Positions 43,401 through 49,812 of a DNA stretch of 49,812 nucleotides are shown here, piece by piece. Location: positions 1 to 49,812 of the forward strand of contig CAOKJJ010000009.1 of NCBI GenBank assembly GCA_948468465.1, read 5' to 3'. How positions within the stretch are numbered: position 1 is the stretch's first letter; each line of letters begins with the position of its first letter. Both the position numbers and the translations under genes were made by a program. The notes beneath the pieces are model-generated. The model saw nothing but the letters and a program-made list of their open reading frames with translations, was not told the origin of the DNA and searched no databases. Source of the DNA: an uncultured Eubacterium sp. (GTDB lineage Bacteria > Bacillota_A > Clostridia > Lachnospirales > Lachnospiraceae).

Positions 43401-44153
43401 TTCAAACAGCTCCCGGACATGCTCACAATAACAGTCCGGCGTCCAGCAGCGATAAAAAGCATCCCAGCAGACAAACCACTGTTCGGTCTGCTGCTTCTTT
43501 TGCTCCTCTGCGGCCGAATCAGCCGGATTCTCCGGCTCCATCAGCTCATCCCACCATTTGCCGAAGATCTCTTCCACAAACCGCAGCCAAAGCTTTCCGT
43601 TCGGATCCAGATAAGCTTCTCCGTCTTTGGATTCTCCATCTTGGGATTCTCCATCTTTTCTTTGCAGGATGCCTTCCGGTACGCTGCAGTCTTCCGGCAA
43701 CGATACGGAAAGCAGCAGTTGTGAACGGTATGGCAGCTTAGACAGCTCCTTTAAAAATAAAACAATCTGCGTATCTTTTTCCGATGACAGCTGATGGATT
43801 CTCTCATACTCACTTTTATAGGAAATATTAAAATCCCACTCACCCAGACAGGCTACAAGCCAGCCCTCGTCAAATAAATTCTGTAAGGAAAATAATGCCT
43901 GCTCCCGTTTATCAAATTCCTCATAAGCCGTACGCAGATATTCCATTTGATAAACAGCATGCTTTTGTTCAGCGTTCTTTAACAGAAGCAGCATGCTTTC
44001 CGCCACATCATGACTGGCAAACAGATTTTCCCTCCGATGCATATCGTCCGCATCCGACGGTTCATTGCCATCAGCCATCTTTAATAAAAAAGCGATTCTG
44101 TTTTGCTCTGTTTCGATTCCAGGATTTGTTGTCATATACATACCATTTTTCAT
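40416..44153 (-). CDS. Giant protein with helical repeats and nuclease-like C-terminus
   Basis: 1245 residues from the ATG at 44153, chosen because AAAAGGA lies before it; the frame opens at 44216. I do not recognise the family. Most of the length is alpha-helical with TPR-like periodicity and no signal or membrane segment. Near the C-terminus GSVDLMVYHNNTAVGIIEAV resembles the PD-(D/E)XK-like domain (Asp, then IEA) that ends several phage-defence proteins, followed by HIRKIPGYNY. A 3-unit acidic repeat lies near residue 180. It is transcribed alone after the RpiR duplicate gene. Confidence 0.8.
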   Translation of the reverse strand: MKNGMYMTTNPGIETEQNRIAFLLKMADGNEPSDADDMHRRENLFASHDVAESMLLLLKNAEQKHAVYQMEYLRTAYEEFDKREQALFSLQNLFDEGWLVACLGEWDFNISYKSEYERIHQLSSEKDTQIVLFLKELSKLPYRSQLLLSVSLPEDCSVPEGILQRKDGESQDGESKDGEAYLDPNGKLWLRFVEEIFGKWWDELMEPENPADSAAEEQKKQQTEQWFVCWDAFYRCWTPDCYCEHVRELFETCLEKLEAEMKNMPWERMEHVIRRMAYLKYHPKGDMPYDTFMQDYPDTKMARTLYVNRHSCFELAQMPERLSRLYQLCLRQYGCADQTLRMRLLACMQNPWMYLHFYSYVSHSGNISFLTDCLGQAALYVPAANTIWQMCHTLVTKTPSVGEKFLEELNQNLFQIAKHGIEWENEAQWLSVTEELIWYLNEKSRWYFKEHALTRNSMQTYMQQIYAVWFEWYKEHLFPEQSLHQKILEHFQSGFENSGERDAAAAFAAYVSLLGMQRTEEAAIQMFEAYKRFFERICIEDTFASQLSWTFWLDDCWIFMMRDAASDRTQTAAFLKLLEPGFYKQQADAQKERSPMLWIGRAAAIQLYLMTVLLIEARDDTGKKYRGKVQTAFADCFLGYQIKECDLFDPESVRLLESEFVMRRCMEVLPLLDDTNRMRILSEMKQASPQKLVFLLQHIQHADIRTQWIQLLIQRQEEDFTESICFIPTYMKLVDCLMELCFQDAAQGQKLVQKTNALLERFQILLQEKGGRIEQQYASWVQSAKLRMKLLTGHEQEVLDDEKSVSALFYQALIYLNKEDLDSLKQAEEIYVDLCTNQDETGCAVYINAYAACVRICVHTETTDTEKAQYVQKAEAFAKDIRAKFSLTSSDIKILLSNEMFLYLHLNDHEKFWKSASYLPQELKYEFSCAQYIVQMLIAEHKTQDAKEYMEELSLRYGKTEEIRLLEENILKTEGMDKIAAPAVLYDESLEIEQYRNVLKRLHRLSEWDSALVRLQTDKLENPAETNLLEFVLQASQKMEQYSDYLMYATKTPHENSYSKFVQILFEQRGKDIWDFYLKDQTLEGTSSDQLLSGYQSVGSVDLMVYHNNTAVGIIEAVKLGGVNTYEIEKHIRKIPGYNYANVPTACLLILADMANPADFWAKYEQNVLPNLIKETELNDWHIVKQVPKEDIELIRQKIVRPPLYLCMTSHVCSSTNQTLHLFHIMADIRKAAAKKEAVDARKRK
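43615..43659 (-). repeat. 15-bp coding repeat, three units
   Basis: Three in-frame 15-bp units encode KDGES, QDGES and KDGEA within the large protein. It is the second 15-bp coding repeat in this window. Confidence 0.75.
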
Positions 44154-44240
44154 TGTGTGCCGTCCTTTTTTATCATGACTCTTTTTATTTCCGGTTGTCT
44201 CAGTCTGCCTGCGCATGGATCAGCTGCTCCTGGGTCAGAT

Positions 44241-45857
44241 TCATCCTGCACCGGAAGGTGCGATCAGCTCAATCAGTATCTGAATGACAAGAAAAAATCC
44301 AATGCGCGGGTTAATATCAATACACTGGTATTCTTCTTTCCGGTCATTTGTAAAGACTGTAATTGTACTGCAGGAAACCAGAGGTGAGCTGCGGTCGCTG
44401 GTAAGCAGGATTATGGTCACGTTTCGTTCCTTCGCCTTCTGAAATGTTTTCAGATAACGTTCCCCGCAGCCGCTTGCGGTTATAACGAGCAGGACGGCAT
44501 CGCTGCGGATGTTTCCGGCCAGTCCGTTTAACAGCGGTTCCCATTCCAGCAGAATAGCCGGATAATCCAGTGCATGCAGCACAATCTGCAGATAACGTGC
44601 CGCAAGCGAGCTTAAGTTCGTGCCATAAATGTAGAGCGGGCGTCCGCTCGTAAGCAGTCCTGCAATTTTTTCAATTTCACTCAAATCCAGTGACAGGATC
44701 GTATCCTGAAACTGTGCCGTGGCATGACGGATGTATTCATCCGGATAAAACGCGGTTTCACGGCGTTCCCGCAGCTCGCTGCGCAGCTGATACTTAAAAT
44801 CATGATAACCGCTCAATCCCAGTTTCTGGCAAAAACGGACGATCGTCGCATTGGAAGTAAAAAGCGCCGCACACAACCCGCTCAGGTTCATATGCAGCGC
44901 GGCGGTTTCATGTTTCTCAAACCAGTCCAGGATATTTTTTTCCGTTTCCGTCAGCCTAAGCTGACGGGCCTTTGCAAACAGGGGCAGCGTTTTGTTCCCT
45001 TTTTTCTCCGGCGAAGGCGCTGAAACGGCTTCGTCCGGCATCTGCCAAACTTTCAAAGAACCGCTGTCTGCAGCAGCCTCTTCCTTATACCGCAGGTAAC
45101 ATTTGATCATCGTCTGGATAACAAAAAAAATCGGAAGGCGGGAAGTGAACTCTGCGCCCAGATTCTCCCGCTGATCAGTAAAAAAGCGGAAATTTGTGTC
45201 AGAAAGCGCGGCAACCTCATTGCTCGTATAAGGCGTCACCGACAGAATCGGAATCCCGTTTGCCTGTGCGATTTTACCAAGCCGGATGGTTGGCGGATAT
45301 TTGCCGGAAGTACTGATTAAAATCAGGAGTGATTCTCGTGAGCATCCGCTTAAAATATGCTGAAACATTTTGACAGACTCGATAAAATAGACCTCCTGGC
45401 GCCCAATGGAAAGCAGCAGCTTTTCAAAATATTCCACAGCCACCGAAGTCAGCCCGCCTGGAGACCATAAAAAAATCGGGCAGCCGCTGTCTAAATATTG
45501 AAAAACCTGATTTAAATGCTCTTCTCGTATCAGCTTTGCCGTTGCTTCCAGATTTGAGCGCATCGTATCCAGGTATACCCCGGCGGCAAAAGTATGCTCG
45601 CTGCCGCCATGGGTATCCTTCGTTCCGCGCTCCCGCTGTTCCGCACGCAGCGCATATTTAAACTCTGCATAACCGGAATACCCAAGCTTTTTGCAGAACC
45701 GCAGAACTGTCGCGGGTGAGCAGGCAGCATGATCCGCAAATTTCCGAATGCTCATTTCCAGCAGCGTTTCCGTATTTTCGTAAGCATACTTTAAAATCGC
45801 AAGCTCAGGACCGCTCAGGCTTTTAATGATCTGGTCATTTAATCGAAGTAGAATCAC
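44241..45857 (-). CDS. Duplicated RpiR regulator (HTH-SIS-HTH-SIS)
   Basis: 538 residues from GTG at 45857, which has GAGG 9 nt before it (an earlier GTG at 45872 lacks a site). The first half has HTH_6 (IRKFADHAACSPATVLRFCKKLGYSGYAEFK) and SIS (ESLLILISTSGKYP); the second repeats the order (TSNATIVRFCQKLGLSGYHDFK, then AVLLVITASGCGER). A Ser/Pro/Lys-rich linker joins them near residue 285. Normal RpiR proteins have one pair, about 280 residues. Its place after the second PTS-GH4 operon suggests that it controls alpha-glucoside use. Confidence 0.88.
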   Translation of the reverse strand: MILLRLNDQIIKSLSGPELAILKYAYENTETLLEMSIRKFADHAACSPATVLRFCKKLGYSGYAEFKYALRAEQRERGTKDTHGGSEHTFAAGVYLDTMRSNLEATAKLIREEHLNQVFQYLDSGCPIFLWSPGGLTSVAVEYFEKLLLSIGRQEVYFIESVKMFQHILSGCSRESLLILISTSGKYPPTIRLGKIAQANGIPILSVTPYTSNEVAALSDTNFRFFTDQRENLGAEFTSRLPIFFVIQTMIKCYLRYKEEAAADSGSLKVWQMPDEAVSAPSPEKKGNKTLPLFAKARQLRLTETEKNILDWFEKHETAALHMNLSGLCAALFTSNATIVRFCQKLGLSGYHDFKYQLRSELRERRETAFYPDEYIRHATAQFQDTILSLDLSEIEKIAGLLTSGRPLYIYGTNLSSLAARYLQIVLHALDYPAILLEWEPLLNGLAGNIRSDAVLLVITASGCGERYLKTFQKAKERNVTIILLTSDRSSPLVSCSTITVFTNDRKEEYQCIDINPRIGFFLVIQILIELIAPSGAG

Positions 45858-45961
45858 AGGGCATAACCTCACAGCAAATATTTGTTACTGCCGTATATTA
45901 TAGCATGAACCATGCCTTTCTACAAGAAAGATGTCAAAAATAATCCCTTACATTTTGGCTA

Positions 45962-46107
45962 CCGTTACTATTCACGGCCTGGAGGCCGCTCATAGTAACG
46001 GTTCGGGGCGATATTTAAAGTTTTGCTGTGCAAAAATCGCCCCGAACTTGAATCATGTTCTCACGGAACGCGCAGCTAGTGCGCGTTCCTGGCCCGTGAA
46101 AAGTAAC
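45962..46107. repeat. Nested palindromic element at the PTS 3' end
   Basis: Four pairings: outer GTTACT(A/T)TTCACGG arms (from 45964 and to 46107), CCGTTACTAT/ATAGTAACGG (45962-45971, 45992-46001), GTTCGGGGCGAT/ATCGCCCCGAAC (46001-46012, 46036-46047), and GGAACGCGC/GCGCGTTCC (46065-46073, 46081-46089). The PTS stop codon (46076-46078) lies in the last loop. It may also act as a terminator. Confidence 0.8.
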
Positions 46108-48169
46108 TGGCTACAGTTGTCTTACCTGCCTTTGCCTGCGTTCCGGTCAGAAATTCTACACCGGCCTGCTCATCGCATCCGACTAAAATCAGCATAATGT
46201 CCGTACACAGGCCCTGGGATTCTATGAATTTCCGGTCAAAACGCAGCAGCGGATCGCCGGTTTTCATCTGGCTGCCTTCTTGTTTGAGCAGCTCAAATCC
46301 CTTTCCTTTGAGGGAAACCGTGTCTACACCGACATGGATTAAAAGCTCTAATCCTGTATCGCTCTGCAGCCCGATGGCGTGCCTGTTATCGTCAGAGCAA
46401 AGCGTCACCGTTCCATTACATGGAGCGACAATCGTATCTTCTTGCGGGACAATGACTACACCGGTACCCATCATACAGGATGCAAAAGTCTCGTCCTTAG
46501 CCTCATGCATCGGGAGCACTTTCCCGCTAACCGGGGCCTTTAGTTCCAGATGCCCTGAAACGGGACTCTGCGTTTCGGCCTCTTGTGCTCCGGCAGCTTC
46601 AGATGCTGCGTTCTGCACGGCGGCAAACGCCTGTGCGGCTCCTTTCCCGGCTTTTAAGCATTCCCGGACATTTGCGGCGATGCCTTCTACTTTTGGACCG
46701 TATACGACCTGGATATGCTTTTCACTCGGACGGATAAATCCAGAAGATCCGGTCTTTTTAAGTATATCCTCCCTCACTTTGGAAGGGTCCACTAAATCGA
46801 CACGCAGGCGCGTCAGACAGTTGTTCACTTCCACAATATTGTCAAAGCCGCCCAGTCCTTCGATAATGCGGTAGGATTTTGCTTTTTGCTGATCATCCAG
46901 GCTGAGGCCGGAGCCGCTGTCTTCATCCTCCTCTTCTGCCACTTCAATGGAAATATTTTTTGCTGTCAGATATTTCTTAAATACAAAGTAGTAGATGAAA
47001 GAAAACGGAATTCCTACAATGATGACCCAGTACCAGTGTGAGCCTGGCTGGAATACACCCCAGATGAAATAGTCAATAAGCCCGCCGCCGGTGTTTCCGA
47101 TAATAACATTCAGCGCAGCCATTAAGGCAAAAGAAACACCACCCATAAACGCATGGAATAAAAACAGCTGCGGAGCTACAAACATGAATGCGAATTCCAG
47201 CGGCTCTGTGATGCCGGAAACAATGCTTGCGGCAACACCCGCGATCATCAGTGCCTTGACCTTGTTCTTTTTTTCCTCCGGCGAGGTCTGATAAATAGCA
47301 AGGGCCGCGGCCGGAAGGCCGAACATCATCATCGGCATTTTACCCTGTCCGAGGAAAATCGTAAACGGAGCAAGCTCGGAAAGATCCACTTGATCGACAA
47401 ACTGCAGGAAAATGTTCAGGCAGCCTTCCACGCCTTCATAGACACCGCCAATGGCCGTTGTACGAAAAATGCCGTTGAGTACGTGATGCAGTCCGGTCGG
47501 AATCAGCAGGCGTTCTAAAAATCCATAGCAGAAAACCCCCAAAATGCCGGATGCCTTAATCACTCCGCCCAAGCCGTTGATTGCCATGGAAACAGGCGAC
47601 CAGACAAACGGAGCTGCCAGTCCAAGCACTGTACAGGCCATCATGACAGCAAGCGCAACAAAACGCTTGCCCCCGTAAAAAGAAACCGCTACCGGAAATG
47701 TAATCTTATGGTACTTATCATGCAGCTTTGCAGCGACAAGGCCGACGACAATTCCTGCGACAGCACCCATATCCATCGTTTCCACACCCAGGATGCTGGA
47801 AATCTTAAGCGCGCTGAAATCCATAAACCCACTGTTAATCATCGCAGAAGAAGCTGTCAGAAACGTATAGTAACCGATAAATCCGGCAAACGCCGCAATC
47901 TCTTTTTCCTCCTTTACCATTCCAAAGGCGATGGAAATGGCAAATAACACCGGAATTAAGGTAAATACGACACTTGAGACTTTATTTATCGTAAAAATAA
48001 GAAAATAAATAAATGTCTGGGACAGAAACGGAACTGCCTCCTGTACCTGAGTTTTCATCAACGCCGAGGACAGGCCCAGGAAAATGCCGCATGCAGCAAG
48101 GGCAGCAATCGGCATCAGCAGGCTGCGCCCAAGGGCGGAAAAGAAATCCATGATTTTATTCTTTTTCAT
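46076..48169 (-). CDS. PTS alpha-glucoside/glucose-type transporter, IIC-IIB-IIA
   Basis: 697 residues. IIC covers about 1-415 (ERLLIPTGLHHVL, GITEPLEFAF). IIB follows with its Cys in VNNCLTRLRV near 470. A linker rich in Ala/Glu leads to a Crr-like IIA domain with GLELLIHVGVDT and HAIGL. All phosphotransfer sites are present, unlike the other PTS here. The last ten residues (SYFSRARNAH) are encoded by a palindromic repeat and replace the natural end. It follows the GH4 gene by 21 bp. Confidence 0.93.
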   Translation of the reverse strand: MKKNKIMDFFSALGRSLLMPIAALAACGIFLGLSSALMKTQVQEAVPFLSQTFIYFLIFTINKVSSVVFTLIPVLFAISIAFGMVKEEKEIAAFAGFIGYYTFLTASSAMINSGFMDFSALKISSILGVETMDMGAVAGIVVGLVAAKLHDKYHKITFPVAVSFYGGKRFVALAVMMACTVLGLAAPFVWSPVSMAINGLGGVIKASGILGVFCYGFLERLLIPTGLHHVLNGIFRTTAIGGVYEGVEGCLNIFLQFVDQVDLSELAPFTIFLGQGKMPMMMFGLPAAALAIYQTSPEEKKNKVKALMIAGVAASIVSGITEPLEFAFMFVAPQLFLFHAFMGGVSFALMAALNVIIGNTGGGLIDYFIWGVFQPGSHWYWVIIVGIPFSFIYYFVFKKYLTAKNISIEVAEEEDEDSGSGLSLDDQQKAKSYRIIEGLGGFDNIVEVNNCLTRLRVDLVDPSKVREDILKKTGSSGFIRPSEKHIQVVYGPKVEGIAANVRECLKAGKGAAQAFAAVQNAASEAAGAQEAETQSPVSGHLELKAPVSGKVLPMHEAKDETFASCMMGTGVVIVPQEDTIVAPCNGTVTLCSDDNRHAIGLQSDTGLELLIHVGVDTVSLKGKGFELLKQEGSQMKTGDPLLRFDRKFIESQGLCTDIMLILVGCDEQAGVEFLTGTQAKAGKTTVASYFSRARNAH

Positions 48170-48190
48170 TGGCGTAAACCTCCGGATGTT

Positions 48191-49519
48191 CTAGCGCAGT
48201 TCAGGCCACATACCCTTATTCGCTTCCAGAAGGGCATCCAGAATCTTACGCGCTTTTTTCGCATCTCCAACCAAACGGCTTAAGGTAAATGCTTCCAGCG
48301 CTTTCTGATAGCTGTTTTCAAAAAATGCGTCTACCAGAAGCTTTTCAACCGACACCTGGTTCACTAACAGGCCCAGATGAAACTGCGGGATATTGCCGAC
48401 ACCCAGCGGACGCGGTCCGTTTGCACCCAGCTCACAGGCTACTTCCACCATAGCGTCATCCTGCATATTTGCAATCGCGCCATTATTTTCCACAATGATA
48501 ATGTGGCGGTCATTTTTGTTATAGGCAATGGATTCTGCAACCTTAATCATCATTTCCGCATGCGCATCTGAAATTGCGTCAAAACGATCGCCCAGCCTGC
48601 CAGCCTCAATGACTTCGGCACATTCCGTAAACACGCGCTTTTCACGTCCGTCCTTCACCTCGTCGGCACGCGTATAGTCCGGATTCAAATGGCTGGCCTT
48701 GTATTCCGGATAGAGGTAATACTGATCATACGTATTTGGCAGGTACTCCGGAAAGTCATTCATAATCGTCTGAACCATGCCATATGTATCCAGCCAGGAC
48801 TGGTCGCGCTGTTCCGCATCCTGCGGCAGGAAGCCGTTCTCTTTGATTCTGCGGCGAATCTCAGGCATCATGTCTTCTCCGGTTTTCATATTGTACATAT
48901 TTGTAAACCATCCATAGTGGTTCAGTCCGAAATATACCGGATCCAGATCCTCCCAGTCACATCCAAGCAGACGGCTGCAGGAACGAACCACGTTTTCAGG
49001 CTGGTCACAGATATTCAAAAGCCGCTTATCCTGCGGAAATTCACGGCGCAGCGCCTCAGCTACAATGGCCGCAGGGTTCGAATAATTCAAAATCCATGCA
49101 TCCGGCGCAAGTCTGCGGATATCATGTACTGCCTTTATCATGTCCACACAGGAACGCAGGCCGTATGCCATACCGCCAGCTCCGCAGGTTTCCTGGCCGA
49201 TCAGTCCCATGCTCAGCGGAATATGTTCATCCTTTGCCCGCATATCCAATCCTCCGGCCCTCATCTGCATAAATACAAAATCCATGCCCGTATACGCCTG
49301 CGTAATATCCGTTGTATAAGAAAACTCCAGTTCCGGAAATCTCTCGCGAAAAAGTATCTCTCCATATTTGCCAATCGGCTCCTGACGATCCGGATCAATG
49401 TCAAATAACACCAGTTTATTGAGCGGAAATTCTTCACGAAGCCTTACAAAAGATTTTAAAAATCCAAGAGTATAAGTACTGCCACCGCCTACGATACATA
49501 CATTATAAGTTTTCATCAT
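48191..49519 (-). CDS. GH4 6-phospho-glycosidase (second copy)
   Basis: 442 residues, clearly homologous to the GH4 enzyme at 30047-31372. NAD site VCIVGGGSTYTLG; the metal/specificity motif is NICDQP, not CDMP; GLNHYGWFT is conserved. It should cleave a 6-phospho-alpha-glucoside delivered by the co-transcribed PTS, but the changed motif allows a different aglycone. It is first in the operon, with a promoter and palindromic operator just upstream. AAAGGAATTG precedes the start. Confidence 0.92.
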   Translation of the reverse strand: MMKTYNVCIVGGGSTYTLGFLKSFVRLREEFPLNKLVLFDIDPDRQEPIGKYGEILFRERFPELEFSYTTDITQAYTGMDFVFMQMRAGGLDMRAKDEHIPLSMGLIGQETCGAGGMAYGLRSCVDMIKAVHDIRRLAPDAWILNYSNPAAIVAEALRREFPQDKRLLNICDQPENVVRSCSRLLGCDWEDLDPVYFGLNHYGWFTNMYNMKTGEDMMPEIRRRIKENGFLPQDAEQRDQSWLDTYGMVQTIMNDFPEYLPNTYDQYYLYPEYKASHLNPDYTRADEVKDGREKRVFTECAEVIEAGRLGDRFDAISDAHAEMMIKVAESIAYNKNDRHIIIVENNGAIANMQDDAMVEVACELGANGPRPLGVGNIPQFHLGLLVNQVSVEKLLVDAFFENSYQKALEAFTLSRLVGDAKKARKILDALLEANKGMWPELR

Positions 49520-49551
49520 TCAATTCCTTTCTTTTTCTTTTTTATTAGAAT

Positions 49552-49604
49552 ATGTTTCTCACATGTGATGAACATAGTATATCGTGTTTACCCTGGAATG
49601 TAAA
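49552..49604 (-). promoter_or_regulatory. Promoter and palindromic operator of the second GH4-PTS operon
   Basis: TTTACA (49599-49604) and TATACT (49576-49581) are 17 bp apart. Directly downstream, 49552-49575 is a 24-bp palindrome (ATGTT, TCACATGTGA centre, AACAT) with two mismatched pairs, covering the predicted start site. This position suits a repressor. Confidence 0.65.
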
Positions 49605-49696
49605 TATTTTTCCAAAAAGCAGGACAGCATTACATTATTTAGTATTTGTTACTCATATAGTAATTTTTTACATTTTCAAAAATCTGAATGATTCCT

Positions 49697-49810
49697 TTAT
49701 TTCTGGTCATCTTTATTTTTTTCATTCTTGGTCAACCCTCTATCAATCAATATAGCACAAACCGCTGCCATTGTGCCTGACGGTACTGAATCTAACTCAT
49801 GACCATTCAT
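49697..49810 (-). CDS. Possible small protein or C-terminal end of a gene cut by the window
   Basis: A minus-strand frame of 37 codons with a coding-like sequence (ELDSVPSGTMAAVCAILIDR, then a Lys/Asn-rich tail) starts 2 bp from the window edge. I cannot see whether it has a ribosome site or continues upstream. It is not recognised. Confidence 0.3.
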   Translation of the reverse strand: MNGHELDSVPSGTMAAVCAILIDRGLTKNEKNKDDQK

Positions 49811-49812
49811 AT

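Noticed and set aside
48689..49408. Long antisense frame of 239 codons over the second GH4 gene
   Set aside because: It is a shadow of the GH4 coding strand; no recognisable domain or start signal.

Overview
The window reads as chromosome from a gut-type Clostridia bacterium, most likely Lachnospiraceae. The evidence is gene content: DUF1703-type AAA-ATPase/nuclease genes in several copies, a B12-binding radical SAM gene next to a DUF2344 gene, GH4/PTS alpha-glucoside operons, stand-alone ilvC-ilvN, and strong AGGAGG-type ribosome sites. This placement is an inference; no rRNA or tRNA gene was seen. Most genes lie on the minus strand.

Layout: 0.4-2.1 kb has an AbrB/RelE-type toxin-antitoxin pair, a DUF6155-like gene and a Uma2-type nuclease gene. 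2.4-5.4 kb has a MATE pump and ilvC-ilvN. 5.5-11 kb is a compact operon (SCP2 protein, alpha/beta hydrolase, stand-alone condensation protein, acyl carrier protein, AMP-dependent ligase) divergent from a TetR regulator. Two near-identical operator-like sites overlap two predicted -35 boxes. It looks like a miniature acyl/peptidyl assembly line. 11-13.6 kb holds a broken AlbA_2-type gene, cysK, and two inverted copies of a 250-270 bp structured repeat whose arms covary between copies. 13.7-19.5 kb holds a metallophosphoesterase and an operon of permuted ATP-grasp, alpha-E, transglutaminase-like and two AstE/AspA-type proteins, one of which has lost its zinc ligands. The operon has a near-consensus promoter and a leader with two mutually exclusive hairpins.

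19.5-26.6 kb: ECF sigma factor with an RsgI-like anti-sigma factor carrying a His-rich tail, a sugar-nucleotide epimerase, a catalytic-domain-only tyrosine recombinase, a palindromic MITE-like element, an XRE regulator, an EamA transporter and the radical SAM/DUF2344 pair. 26.7-35.3 kb: two AAA-ATPase/nuclease paralogues surround an alpha-glucoside system (GH4 plus PTS IIC-IIB, RpiR regulator, separate IIA). The two minus-strand operons of that system share a promoter/operator block at identical spacing. The second AAA gene is bracketed by a 113 bp direct repeat of the XRE 3' end and the convergent rmd 3' end, which suggests insertion or recombination.

35.4-37.6 kb: rmd and gmd, the GDP-D-rhamnose branch, with a 15-bp minisatellite coding an acidic pentapeptide insert in rmd. 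37.7-44.2 kb looks like a decaying defence-type island: remnants of a MntA/HepT pair, a HEXXH protein with a small partner, an AAA-ATPase remnant, and a 1245-residue protein with a nuclease-like C-terminus. 44.2-49.5 kb: a second alpha-glucoside operon (GH4, PTS IIC-IIB-IIA) and an unusual duplicated RpiR regulator (HTH-SIS-HTH-SIS). A palindromic repeat supplies the last residues of the PTS protein. All functions are read from motifs by eye; no database search was possible.
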